Assembly: GCA_016209995.1 (NCBI GenBank) | Contig: JACQVC010000316.1 | Location: forward strand, 1-5,764 | Source of the DNA: Gemmatimonadota bacterium | GTDB lineage: Bacteria; Gemmatimonadota; Gemmatimonadetes; Longimicrobiales; Gaopeijiaceae | DNA length: 5,764 bases | Direction of reading: 5' to 3' | Shown here: positions 5,758-5,764 of the stretch, piece by piece | How positions within the stretch are numbered: the stretch's first letter is position 1 | Layout: each line of letters starts with the position of its first letter | Program-made: the position numbers and the translations under genes | The notes under the pieces: model-generated | What the model saw: the letters and a program-made list of their open reading frames with translations, nothing else | Told to the model about the DNA's origin: nothing | The model's database searches: none

Positions 5758-5764
5758 ATGAACC
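5758..5764 (+). CDS. Start of a truncated gene, probably cytochrome c oxidase subunit II
   Basis: GAGAGG (5746-5751) overlaps the stop codon of subunit IIa and stands 6 nt before ATG 5758; an in-frame ATG at 5752 is too close to it. Only two codons (Met-Asn) are visible, so the product is inferred purely from usual ba3 operon order. Confidence 0.4.

Overview
The window is GC-rich bacterial DNA. It holds two tail-to-tail transcription blocks, with the start of a respiratory operon at its right edge. Several features point to a soil- or sediment-type aerobe of the Gemmatimonadota/Acidobacteriota kind: GTG starts, GC-rich third codon positions, a Tat-exported flavoprotein, a very large secreted Asp-box (sortilin/VPS10-type) propeller protein, and a ba3-type oxidase small subunit. 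That placement is inferred from gene content and style, not proven.

Left block (+ strand, 54-4570): a Tat-signal FAD oxidoreductase of the DAO/monomeric sarcosine oxidase family is followed after 8 nt by a 1076-aa secreted Asp-box/BNR repeat protein. The second gene's ribosome binding site overlaps the first gene's stop codon, so the pair is almost certainly one transcript. Both products should act outside the cytoplasm. The block ends at a 13-bp GC-rich hairpin (4599-4630) that lies between convergent genes and could stop transcription from both sides.

Right block: an Rrf2-family regulator with an IscR/NsrR-like Cys3-His set (C92, C99, C105, H108) is transcribed leftward (5118-4666). After a 488-bp non-coding region, a 46-aa single-helix protein is transcribed rightward (5607-5747). 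I recognise it as cytochrome c oxidase subunit IIa of the ba3 (B-type) oxidase. A ribosome binding site and start codon after it mark the beginning of a further gene, probably subunit II, cut off by the window end.

The divergent region is the most interesting part. It holds a perfect 23-bp palindrome (5339-5361), a good sigma70-like promoter reading toward the oxidase genes (5384-5413) bracketed by a GACATT/AATGTC inverted repeat, two further dyads just downstream, and a leader hairpin (5507-5523). The simplest reading is that the Fe-S regulator controls the neighbouring oxidase, and perhaps itself, through one or more of these dyads. I found no CRISPR array, tRNA, rRNA or insertion sequence.
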